From: Betaproteobacteria bacterium
GTDB taxonomy: Bacteria; Pseudomonadota; Gammaproteobacteria; Burkholderiales; SG8-39
Direction: 5' to 3'
Assembly (NCBI GenBank): GCA_019245555.1
Contig: JAFARH010000232.1
Coordinates: 1-10,123 of the forward strand
DNA: 10,123 bases
Shown here: in pieces, positions 1 through 5,739 of the stretch
How the letters are laid out: every line of letters begins with the position of its first letter
Numbering within the stretch: the first letter of the stretch is position 1
The notes under the pieces: model-generated
Seen by the model: only the letters and a program-made list of their open reading frames with translations
What the model was told of the DNA's origin: nothing
Database searches by the model: none
Program-made: the position numbers and the translations under genes

Positions 1-666
1 CGAATCGGCGCCCGCGTAGCAGTCGTGATTTCCAAGAATGAAAAAGCAATTCGGCAGGCCGGTGAGCGGCTCGACGTCCGGCGTGAGCTGCGGCACCGGA
101 CCATCGACGATATCGCCGGTAAGGACGACGAGATCGGGATTCAGCGAGCGCGACATCTCCGCCACGCGCTGCACGTAGCGCCGGCCGATGTTCGGGCCGA
201 CGTGCAGGTCGCTGATCTGGACGATGCGGAATCCGTCGAGGTCGGGATGCAGCCCCGGAACCGGAATGTCGACGCGCTCGATGCGCGGCCCGCGGAACGC
301 AGCCACCGCGCCACACGCGATGGCGACGAGCGAGCCACCGAGCACCACTGGAATGCCGGCGGTCCGCACCAGGTCATGTGCCGCGGGCGTCCAGCTGGTC
401 GCCATCAACGCGAGGTCGCGAAAGATGGTGAAGACGAGGATGAAGCTGACCCAGGCCATCGAGAGATAGCTCGCGCGATGCACGAGCTGGTCGATGAAGC
501 CTTCGCGGCTGCGGCCGGTGCCCCAGTAGATGATCGGCATGATCCAGATGAGGATGAACGGCACGGCGAGCGCGAGCGCGGCGACCATGCCGTGCGCGAG
601 GCGCGAGGCGACGTATGCGTAGGTCACACCGAGCATCGCCGTGACGACCAGCGCGAACCGACTCAC
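1..666 (-). CDS. Membrane-anchored metallophosphoesterase (3' end missing)
   Basis: Partial gene: 222 codons are present and the C-terminus lies beyond the left edge. The start is GTG, chosen because it overlaps the TGA stop of the upstream acyl-CoA ligase gene (GTGA) and opens an uninterrupted frame. The first roughly 125 residues are hydrophobic, with about four likely membrane segments (near residues 4-20, 28-47, 67-90 and 103-123). The calcineurin-like phosphoesterase core follows: ISDLH at 151-155, GDIVDG at 184-189 and GNHD at 212-215. These Asp, His and Asn residues bind the two metal ions in this family. The layout resembles YkuE-type metallophosphoesterases, some of which act on lipid-linked phosphate, with the catalytic domain attached to a membrane region. 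The substrate cannot be read from the sequence. Translational coupling with the ligase suggests a shared transcript, though not necessarily a shared pathway. The remaining metal-binding His motifs should lie outside the window. Confidence 0.85.
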   Translation of the reverse strand, partial: MSRFALVVTAMLGVTYAYVASRLAHGMVAALALAVPFILIWIMPIIYWGTGRSREGFIDQLVHRASYLSMAWVSFILVFTIFRDLALMATSWTPAAHDLVRTAGIPVVLGGSLVAIACGAVAAFRGPRIERVDIPVPGLHPDLDGFRIVQISDLHVGPNIGRRYVQRVAEMSRSLNPDLVVLTGDIVDGPVPQLTPDVEPLTGLPNCFFILGNHDCYAGADS

Positions 667-2120
667 GGGATGCGGAGCCTGCCTTTGATGATCTTGCGCG
701 TCGGCGTGAGCGGCATCTCGGGGATAACGACGAGGCGCTCGGGCAGCTTGTTTTTCGCGATATCTTTCGAGAGCAGGTACTGCACCAGACCTTCGAGCGT
801 CGGCGCCTGGGCGCCGGGCTTCACCGTGATGAACGCGCACGCCTTCTCGCCCAGCACCGCGTCCGGCATCGGCACGATTGCCGACTGCAGGATCTGCGGA
901 TGCGAGTCGAGCAGCGCCTCGACGTCGGCCGGATTGAACTTCACGCCGCCGCGATTGATCACGTCCTTGATGCGCCCGGTGATCGCGAAGTACTTGCCCT
1001 TCTGCTCGGCGAGGTCGCCCGAACGAAACCAGCCGTCGGCGGTGAATGCGGTGCGATTGGCCTCGTCGTTGCGGTAGTAACCGGAAAAGGTGAGTGGCCC
1101 TTTCACCTGCAGCTCACCTTCGTCGGAGACGCGCACTTGCGTTCCCGGACTCGGACGCCCCGCGCTCGCCGATGCAGCCTCGATGCCGTCTCCCGGCCGC
1201 GTATAGAGCGCCGCCTGCAGCTCGGTCATGCCCCAGAGCTGCGTGATCGCCGCGCCGGGCAACTTGTCGGCGAAGTAGCGCACGAGCGGCGGCGGCGCCA
1301 TCGAGCCGGAGACGATGGCGAGCTTGAGCGAGGACCAGTCGTGCTTGTCGAAGAGCCCGGCGTTGCGACATGCCGCGACGTGCGCCGGACCGCTCCACAG
1401 CGCGGTCGGCTTGTACTTCTCGACCGCGATGGCCAGCTCATCGGGCTTGAACGCCGGCAACAGGCACGTGCACGCACCCACTGACCACGCGCAATGCAGC
1501 GAATACAAGCCATACAAATGGGAGAACGGGGCCGGGCACAGCACGCGCGACTCGGCCGTGAGCTTCTTCTCCTGCGCGCCCAGGCGGCTGTTGCCGAGCA
1601 TCGTGCGATAGGCGTGCGGCACGCCTTTCGGCGACGCGGTAGTGCCGGACGTATAGAGCAGCAGGAACGGGTCGCGCGAGTCCGGCGCCGGATGATCGAT
1701 AGCTAGCGGCTGCGGCGCCTCCAGCTCTGAGAGCGGGTAAGCGGAAGTCAAAAGCAGCTTGGCGCCACTGTGCGCGAGGATCGTCTCGATCTCGGCGCCG
1801 CGATAAGGCATGTGCACCGTGCACATCACGGCGCCGAGGCGCGCGATCGCGAGGTGGAGGATCAGGAACGCGGGCGTGTTCGGCAGCTGAATCGCAACGA
1901 CGTCGCCTTTCTCGATGCCTTTGCGGCGCAGGCCTTCGGCGACGCGCAGGACGCGGTCGTGCAGCTCGCGCCGGGTGAGCGTGCCGGCGCTCGAGACGAC
2001 GGCGGGGGTTTCGGACGAAGCACGGGCGCGGAGCCAGTGCCAGAGGGTGTCTTCGTCGCGCCACCAGCCGCGGGCGAGGTATTCGCGCTCGTCTTCGGCG
2101 CTGTAGGCAGGACGGTCCAT
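663..2120 (-). CDS. Acyl-CoA synthetase / AMP-dependent ligase, compact form
   Basis: A 485-residue class I adenylate-forming enzyme, expected to activate a carboxylic acid with ATP and transfer the acyl group to CoA. Visible core motifs are the P-loop-like YTSGTTASPKGV at 156-167, GMTE at 297-300, GDL at 368-370 and the hinge GRIKD at 382-386. A C-terminal TRKIIKGRL segment (474-482) carries the presumed catalytic lysine at 476. In that last motif Arg replaces the Gly that usually precedes the lysine. The protein is shorter than typical acyl-CoA synthetases (about 510-560 residues), and the shortening seems to lie in the N-terminal domain just before residue 150. There is no signal peptide or membrane segment, so it is probably cytoplasmic. 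The substrate is unknown; medium-chain, cyclohexanecarboxylate-type or aromatic acids are possible. The ATG start lies 19 bases from the divergent cydA start and has no Shine-Dalgarno sequence. The stop overlaps the downstream phosphoesterase start. Confidence 0.92.
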   Translation of the reverse strand: MDRPAYSAEDEREYLARGWWRDEDTLWHWLRARASSETPAVVSSAGTLTRRELHDRVLRVAEGLRRKGIEKGDVVAIQLPNTPAFLILHLAIARLGAVMCTVHMPYRGAEIETILAHSGAKLLLTSAYPLSELEAPQPLAIDHPAPDSRDPFLLLYTSGTTASPKGVPHAYRTMLGNSRLGAQEKKLTAESRVLCPAPFSHLYGLYSLHCAWSVGACTCLLPAFKPDELAIAVEKYKPTALWSGPAHVAACRNAGLFDKHDWSSLKLAIVSGSMAPPPLVRYFADKLPGAAITQLWGMTELQAALYTRPGDGIEAASASAGRPSPGTQVRVSDEGELQVKGPLTFSGYYRNDEANRTAFTADGWFRSGDLAEQKGKYFAITGRIKDVINRGGVKFNPADVEALLDSHPQILQSAIVPMPDAVLGEKACAFITVKPGAQAPTLEGLVQYLLSKDIAKNKLPERLVVIPEMPLTPTRKIIKGRLRIP

Positions 2121-2140
2121 CGGCGCTTATATTAGACGTG
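2104..2140 (+). promoter_or_regulatory. Possible cydA promoter, implying a leaderless transcript
   Basis: Only 19 bases (2121-2139) separate the ATG of the acyl-CoA ligase gene from the GTG of cydA. On the plus strand TATATT at 2128-2133 matches five of six bases of the -10 consensus. TAGGCA at 2104-2109 matches four of six bases of the -35 consensus, at 18-base spacing. A transcript from this promoter would begin at or next to the GTG, so it would have no leader. The same AT-rich core reads TATAAG on the minus strand (bases 2131 to 2126), again five of six, but I see no matching -35 in that direction. Neither gene has a Shine-Dalgarno sequence. The alternative is that true promoters lie inside the opposing genes. 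Confidence 0.4.
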
Positions 2141-3438
2141 TGGACGACGCCCTCTTCCTGGCACGCATCCAGTTCGGGCTGAACGTTGGCTTCCACATCC
2201 TGTTCCCGGCGATCACGATCGGGCTCGCCTGGATCGTGGCGTGGTTTCGCATCCAGTACGAGCGCACGCGCGACGACGCATGGCTGCGCACCTACAAACT
2301 GTGGCTCAAGGTCTTTGCGCTGACCTTCGCGATGGGCATCGTCACCGGCGTGACAATGAGCTTCCAGTTCGGCACCAACTGGCCTGGCTACATGAATGCT
2401 GTCGGCAACGTGGCCGGGCCGCTCCTCGCGTACGAGGTGCTGACGGCGTTCTTCCTCGAGGCGACCTTCCTCGGCGTGATGTTGTTCGGCATGAACCGCG
2501 TATCGGGACGCGTGCACGTGACCTCGGCATTGATCGTCGCCGCCGGCACGACGCTGTCGGCGTTCTGGATCCTGGCGCTCAACTCGTGGATGCAGACGCC
2601 CACCGGCCATACGACCATCGGCCGCACGCTGGTCGCGGCGAGCTGGTGGCACGTCATATTCAACCCCTCCTTCCCCTACCGCTTCGTTCACATGCTGCTC
2701 GCTTCCGGCATCACGGCCTCGTTCGTGGTGGCCGGGCTCTCCGCCTGGCGCCTCCTCGCCGCGCCGGCCGACGAGGCGGCGCTGAAGACACTGCGCTTCG
2801 GCGCGGGCCTTGCCGCAGTGCTGGTGCCGCTGCAGATCGTGGCGGGCGACATGCACGGCCTCAACACGCTCGAGCACCAACCGGCGAAGATCGCTGCGCT
2901 CGAGGCGATCTGGCACACCGAGCGCGGCGCGCCGCTTACGCTCGTCGGCATTCCGAACGACGCCCAGCGCCGCACCGATTTCGCGATCATGGTGCCGAAG
3001 GGCGCCTCGCTCATCCTCGCGCACGATGCGAACGCGGAGCTCAAAGGTTTGGACGCTTTCCACGATCATCCGCCGGTGGCGCCCACGTTTTTTGCGTTCC
3101 GCCTGATGGTTGGGATGGGCATGCTGATGCTCGCCCTCGCGTGGGGCAGCCAGTACTGGTTCCTTGGGAAAATGAGAGCCGAGCCGCCGCGCTGGCTCCT
3201 CTGGGCGTTCGCCGGGTTCACCTTCTCGGGCTGGGTGGCGACGCTCGCGGGCTGGATCGTCACGGAAGTCGGCCGACAGCCCTGGCTCGTCACCGGGATC
3301 CTGCGCACCTCGGACGCGGTGGGACCCGCCGGCGGCGCGAAGCTCGGCTCGAGCCTCACGGCTTATGCGCTCACTTATACGGCGATGCTCCTCGCGTACA
3401 TGGTGACGCTCACGCACATGTCGAGGAAGGGAAGCTGA
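2140..3438 (+). CDS. cydA: Cytochrome bd-type quinol oxidase subunit I (CydA/CioA)
   Basis: Subunit I of a cytochrome bd-type terminal oxidase in the inner membrane, which oxidises quinol and reduces oxygen to water. The 432-residue protein keeps the haem and quinol residues known from E. coli CydA: His19, Glu99 and Glu107, His184, the Q-loop pair Lys250 and Glu255 in QPAKIAALEA, and the FRLM segment with Arg321 and Met323. The GRQPW signature is at 378-382. It is much shorter than E. coli CydA (about 520 residues) because the C-terminal part of the Q-loop is short. This is the class that includes the cyanide-insensitive oxidases (CioA). Many hydrophobic helices are evident and there is no cleavable signal. 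GTG at 2140 is the only usable start, since the frame is closed by TAG at 2104 and the next residues match the family N-terminus. cydB follows with a one-base overlap. Actual cyanide resistance is not shown by sequence. Confidence 0.96.
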   Translation: MDDALFLARIQFGLNVGFHILFPAITIGLAWIVAWFRIQYERTRDDAWLRTYKLWLKVFALTFAMGIVTGVTMSFQFGTNWPGYMNAVGNVAGPLLAYEVLTAFFLEATFLGVMLFGMNRVSGRVHVTSALIVAAGTTLSAFWILALNSWMQTPTGHTTIGRTLVAASWWHVIFNPSFPYRFVHMLLASGITASFVVAGLSAWRLLAAPADEAALKTLRFGAGLAAVLVPLQIVAGDMHGLNTLEHQPAKIAALEAIWHTERGAPLTLVGIPNDAQRRTDFAIMVPKGASLILAHDANAELKGLDAFHDHPPVAPTFFAFRLMVGMGMLMLALAWGSQYWFLGKMRAEPPRWLLWAFAGFTFSGWVATLAGWIVTEVGRQPWLVTGILRTSDAVGPAGGAKLGSSLTAYALTYTAMLLAYMVTLTHMSRKGS

Positions 3439-4406
3439 TGGACCTGGTCCTCGTATTCACTTTCCTGATGGGCCTCGCCATCCTCATGTACGTGCTGCTC
3501 GACGGCTACGACCTCGGCATCGGCATGCTGATGCCCGCCGCGCCGCGCGATGAGCAGGAGCTGATGGTCGCGTCGATCGCGCCGTTCTGGGACGCGAACG
3601 AGACCTGGCTCGTGCTTGGCGTCGGGCTGCTCCTCGTCGCCTTCCCGGTCGCGAACGGCGAAATCCTCGCCGCCCTGTACATGCGGGTCGCCGCGATGCT
3701 CGTCGGCCTCATGCTGCGCGGCGTCGCGTTCGAGCTCCGCGTGAAGGCCGAGGGCTGGCACCGCGAGCTCTGGAACTGGCTCTTCTGGGCGGGCTCGACG
3801 CTCGCGAGCTTCGCGCAAGGGCTCATGCTCGGGCGCTACGTCACCGGGTTCGCCGAGGGCTTCGGCTACTGGCTATTCGCCGCGACCGTGGGCGCGAGCC
3901 TCTGCGGCGGCTATGTGCTCCTCGGCGCGACGTGGCTCATCCTCCGCACGCGCGGCGAGCTGCACGATAAGGCCGTGCGCTGGGCGCGCTGGGGGCTCCT
4001 CTGGGTGGCGCTGGGGATCGCGCTAGTTTCGATTGGCACGCCGCTCGTCAGCGCGACCGTGCGGGAGCGATGGTTCGACTTCCCGCGCACCCTCGCCCTG
4101 ATGGTGCTGCCGGCGGCGACCCTGGCGATCGGCATCTGGGTGTGGATCGTCGCGCCAAAGTCCGACACGAAGCCTTTCGCCGGCGCGGCTGCGATCTTCG
4201 TGCTCGCATTCATCGGCCTCGCCTACAGCCTGTTTCCGTACGTCGTGCTCGACAAGCTCACGGTGTGGGACGCGGCCGCAGACTCGAGCGCGCTCGAGTT
4301 CATGGCCGTTGGAGCGTTCCTGGTGCTGCCGTTCATCCTCGGCTACACGGTCTATTCGTACCGCGTGTTCCGCGGCAAGGTCGAGCACGGGATGTACGAG
4401 CACTAG
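3438..4406 (+). CDS. cydB: Cytochrome bd-type quinol oxidase subunit II (CydB/CioB)
   Basis: Subunit II of the same oxidase, a multi-pass membrane protein that pairs with CydA and stabilises the haem-bearing complex. It has 322 residues, slightly shorter than CioB proteins (about 335) and clearly shorter than E. coli CydB (about 380). Family hallmarks are LDGYDLGIGM at 21-30, the FWDANETWLV segment at 50-59, RGVAFELR at 94-101, SLFPYVV at 264-270 and VWDAAADSSALEFM at 276-289. The ATG shares its A with the cydA TGA stop (TGATG). A GGAAGGGAAG stretch just upstream, inside the end of cydA, can serve as ribosome binding site, so the two subunits are translationally coupled. No small CydX/CbdX-like gene is evident after cydB: the stop is followed within ten bases by a terminator. 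No cydC or cydD transporter genes are in the window. Confidence 0.96.
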   Translation: MDLVLVFTFLMGLAILMYVLLDGYDLGIGMLMPAAPRDEQELMVASIAPFWDANETWLVLGVGLLLVAFPVANGEILAALYMRVAAMLVGLMLRGVAFELRVKAEGWHRELWNWLFWAGSTLASFAQGLMLGRYVTGFAEGFGYWLFAATVGASLCGGYVLLGATWLILRTRGELHDKAVRWARWGLLWVALGIALVSIGTPLVSATVRERWFDFPRTLALMVLPAATLAIGIWVWIVAPKSDTKPFAGAAAIFVLAFIGLAYSLFPYVVLDKLTVWDAAADSSALEFMAVGAFLVLPFILGYTVYSYRVFRGKVEHGMYEH

Positions 4407-4411
4407 GCAAC

Positions 4412-4435
4412 AAAAAAAGGGCCCGCGGGCCCTTT
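4412..4435 (-). terminator. Rho-independent terminator between convergent cydB and hicB-like genes
   Basis: A perfect 20-base palindrome, AAAGGGCCCGCGGGCCCTTT, lies at 4416-4435. On the minus strand its GC-rich stem is followed by seven T residues (4418 down to 4412), a textbook intrinsic terminator for the hicB-like gene. On the plus strand the stem follows the cydB stop by nine bases but has only three T residues after it. It is therefore a weaker terminator in that direction, though it may still serve both genes. Confidence 0.85.
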
Positions 4436-4453
4436 CGGTGAGGAAGCGAAGTC

Positions 4454-4696
4454 CTAGGCGGCGCGCGGGATCGGCACGAAGAACGACTCGCGCACGACGT
4501 CCTTGCCGGCGATCAGCTCCTCTGCCTCGCGGCGCTCTTCGTCGAACACTACCGCGGCCAGCTTCTGCAGCGTCTCGCGCGCTTCAGCGAGCGTGCGCCC
4601 ATGGGAATTCACTCCCGGCAGCTCCTCGATGAAGCCGATGTAACCGTGGTTCGACTTGAGATACACCGCGGTGAAGGCGAGACGTCCCTGATCCAT
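4454..4696 (-). CDS. HicB-like antitoxin family protein, no toxin partner seen
   Basis: An 80-residue protein of the HicB/UPF0150 type. The partly degraded RNase H-like fold is recognisable from AVYLKSNHGYIGFIEELPGVNSHGRTLAEARETLQK (about residues 10-45), with the family pattern of aromatic-Gly, then ELPG, then a small-G-x-T-x-x-EA helix start. HicB proteins usually neutralise HicA, a small double-stranded RNA-binding ribonuclease, and often repress their own operon. Here no HicA-like frame lies on either side: a terminator follows the stop within about 20 bases, and the upstream 169 bases are non-coding. The start is firm, with AGGAGG at 4703-4708 placed six bases before the ATG. The protein ends shortly after the core fold with no added DNA-binding helix-turn-helix or ribbon-helix-helix domain visible. 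It could be an orphan remnant, an antitoxin for a distant toxin, or a stand-alone regulator. Confidence 0.8.
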   Translation of the reverse strand: MDQGRLAFTAVYLKSNHGYIGFIEELPGVNSHGRTLAEARETLQKLAAVVFDEERREAEELIAGKDVVRESFFVPIPRAA

Positions 4697-4865
4697 TCGC
4701 TTCCTCCTGTGTGGCTTGAATGGACAGCGTACGCGCCTTAGCTTTCAAAAGTGTTACGCCGGAAATTTTTTTCGCGCGCGAATCAAACTTCAAAACTTCT
4801 GTGGTCATTACGACGACATTATTTCTGCAATGCGTCAATTGCCGCAGGCAAATTGCTGCGGTGCT
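4697..4865. other. AT-richer intergenic spacer between hicB-like gene and fdxA
   Basis: This stretch stands out from its GC-rich surroundings; by hand count bases 4741-4860 are about 44% GC. It holds the Shine-Dalgarno of the hicB-like gene at 4703-4708 and a 12-base palindrome TTCGCGCGCGAA at 4771-4782 beside a run of seven T residues on the plus strand. It also holds an imperfect hairpin at 4836-4855 (CAATTGCC against GGCAAATTG, one bulge) just past the fdxA stop. That hairpin has no T-run after it on the minus strand, so it is at best a weak fdxA terminator. I see no convincing promoter pair for the hicB-like gene and no credible small gene. The palindrome could be an operator for HicB autoregulation, which is a guess. 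Confidence 0.5.
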
Positions 4866-5189
4866 TCACCGCTCGAGCAGATTTTTTTTGTCCGTCTTCT
4901 TCGCCCACTCATCTGCATCGGCCGGCGCGGGCTTGCGCTCGATGAGCGGCTGCCACTTCTTCGCGAGCTCGCGATTGAGTCCGATGAATTCCTTCTGCGC
5001 GTCGGGCACGTCGTCCTCGGCGAAGATCGCCTCGACCGGGCACTCGGGGACGCAGAGGGTGCAGTCGATGCACTCGTCGGGGTCGATCACCAGCATGTTC
5101 GGACCCTCGCGGAAGCAATCGACCGGGCAGACGTCCACGCAGTCGGTGTACTTGCACTTGATGCAGCTCTCGGTGACGATGTAAGCCAT
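4866..5189 (-). CDS. fdxA: Seven-iron ferredoxin (3Fe-4S and 4Fe-4S) FdxA
   Basis: A 107-residue soluble low-potential electron carrier, closely similar over its whole length to Azotobacter ferredoxin I. The cysteine layout matches that protein once the initiator Met is counted. Cys9, Cys17 and Cys50 should bind the 3Fe-4S cluster, and Cys21, Cys40, Cys43 and Cys46 the 4Fe-4S cluster. The additional Cys12 and Cys25 are also conserved. The characteristic acidic C-terminal half (about 58-107) is complete and ends in NLLER. A longer open frame continues upstream, but the ATG at 5189 begins [17 protein letters not shown], exactly the family N-terminus. The gene diverges from trxA. The redox partner is unknown from this context. 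No Shine-Dalgarno is visible before the ATG. Confidence 0.95.
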   Translation of the reverse strand: MAYIVTESCIKCKYTDCVDVCPVDCFREGPNMLVIDPDECIDCTLCVPECPVEAIFAEDDVPDAQKEFIGLNRELAKKWQPLIERKPAPADADEWAKKTDKKNLLER

Positions 5190-5199
5190 TTGAATCAAT

Positions 5200-5208
5200 A
5201 GTTTAGCA
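5200..5208 (-). promoter_or_regulatory. Possible extended -10 promoter element of fdxA
   Basis: On the minus strand the sequence TGCTAAACT carries an extended -10 TG followed by TAAACT (5205 to 5200), eleven bases before the fdxA ATG. No -35 match is seen at normal spacing, which fits an extended -10 promoter. It would leave a leader of only about five bases, and no Shine-Dalgarno is present, so a different upstream start site remains possible. Confidence 0.35.
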
Positions 5209-5227
5209 CCCCGCGCGCGGCTGGCCG

Positions 5228-5233
5228 CATAAT
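5228..5233 (+). promoter_or_regulatory. Possible -10 element of trxA
   Basis: CATAAT matches five of six bases of the -10 consensus and lies about 50 bases before the trxA ATG, giving a leader of roughly 40 bases. A -35 is not clear: TTTAGC or TTAGCA near 5202-5208 is 19-20 bases away, which is too far for a good promoter. The call is tentative. Confidence 0.3.
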
Positions 5234-5282
5234 GGAGGCCTTCCTGCCTCATCCATCTGAATACCCCCTCGAACGGAGACTC

Positions 5283-5618
5283 ATGGGCAGCACCGCAACA
5301 GCAATTCAACACGTGACCGACGAGAGTTTTGATCCGGAGGTCCTGAAGTCCGACACCCCCGTCCTGGTCGACTACTGGGCCGAGTGGTGCGGGCCCTGCA
5401 AGTCGATCGCGCCGATCCTGGACGAGATCGCCAAGGAGTACGAAGGCCGCCTCAAGATCGCGAAGATCAACGTCGACCAGAACCAGAGCGTGCCGGCCAA
5501 GTTCGGGATCCGGGGAATCCCGACACTGATGCTTTTCAAGAACGGCAACGTCGAGGCGACCCGGGTGGGCGCGCTTTCGAAATCTCAACTCACCGCATTC
5601 CTTGACAGCAACATCTGA
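5283..5618 (+). CDS. trxA: Thioredoxin 1 (TrxA)
   Basis: A cytoplasmic 111-residue thioredoxin that reduces protein disulfides and is itself reduced by thioredoxin reductase. It aligns with E. coli TrxA almost end to end. The WCGPC active site is at 35-39 (Cys36, Cys39), the buried Asp at 30, the cis-proline at 80 in RGIPT, and the C-terminal VGALSKSQL segment at 95-103. An in-frame ATG at 5232 would add 17 residues, but the ATG at 5283 is preferred: GGAGA stands five bases before it and the length then fits the family. The gene lies directly upstream of rho, as in E. coli and many other proteobacteria, and diverges from fdxA with 93 bases between start codons. Its 3' end carries the rho promoter. 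Confidence 0.97.
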   Translation: MGSTATAIQHVTDESFDPEVLKSDTPVLVDYWAEWCGPCKSIAPILDEIAKEYEGRLKIAKINVDQNQSVPAKFGIRGIPTLMLFKNGNVEATRVGALSKSQLTAFLDSNI

Positions 5619-5630
5619 CCTTTCTATTCT
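5602..5630 (+). promoter_or_regulatory. Sigma70-type promoter for rho across the trxA stop codon
   Basis: A perfect -35 hexamer TTGACA at 5602-5607 is followed after exactly 17 bases by TATTCT at 5625-5630, which matches four of six -10 bases. The trxA TGA stop (5616-5618) lies in the spacer. Transcription would start near 5637 and give rho a leader of about 100 bases before the ATG at 5740. This allows rho to be expressed independently of trxA. Confidence 0.65.
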
Positions 5631-5646
5631 GTAGACGTAGTTAAGC

Positions 5647-5680
5647 CCCCGTCCCTAGCGTGAAATGAGGAGGGGCGGGG
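5647..5680 (+). promoter_or_regulatory. GC-rich hairpin in the rho leader
   Basis: CCCCGTCCCT at 5647-5656 can pair with AGGGGCGGGG at 5671-5680, giving ten pairs with one G-U wobble and a 14-base loop. The hairpin would form about ten bases after the predicted rho transcription start. No T-run follows, so it is not an ordinary terminator. An alternative rho ATG at 5665 lies in the loop. In E. coli rho represses itself in its leader; whether this structure takes part in something similar is inference. Confidence 0.45.
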
Positions 5681-5739
5681 TTCCAGCAACAAAATCCAAT
5701 AGTTGTCTGCGCCGAAGTCCAGGCGCCATTTCCCCAATC

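Noticed and set aside
1438..3417. A 659-codon open frame on the minus strand across the ligase start and cydA
   Set aside because: It is antisense to well-supported genes and is rich in Arg, His, Glu and Gln, typical of a shadow frame in high-GC DNA. No domain is recognisable.
2241..3437. A long plus-strand frame leading into cydB, giving a 721-residue product
   Set aside because: The first part is an out-of-frame reading of cydA with no family similarity. The real cydB begins at the ATG at 3438 with the family N-terminus.
4771..4782. TTCGCGCGCGAA palindrome beside a T-run as an intrinsic terminator
   Set aside because: The T-run precedes the hairpin on the plus strand and becomes an A-run after it on the minus strand, so it fits no transcript as a terminator.
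4584..4838. An 84-codon minus-strand frame beginning MTTEVLKFDSR (or MTHCRNN) upstream of the hicB-like gene, a candidate toxin partner
   Set aside because: Its second half is an out-of-frame reading of the hicB-like gene, the start lacks a Shine-Dalgarno, and it shows no HicA features such as the conserved Gly-Ser-His segment.
4720..5201. Plus-strand frames opposite fdxA
   Set aside because: They are antisense to a ferredoxin whose every cluster cysteine is conserved, and there is no promoter, ribosome binding site or domain support.
5190..5588. Upstream extension of fdxA to a 240-residue protein
   Set aside because: The added part is antisense to trxA, and the 107-residue form starts exactly where the ferredoxin family does.
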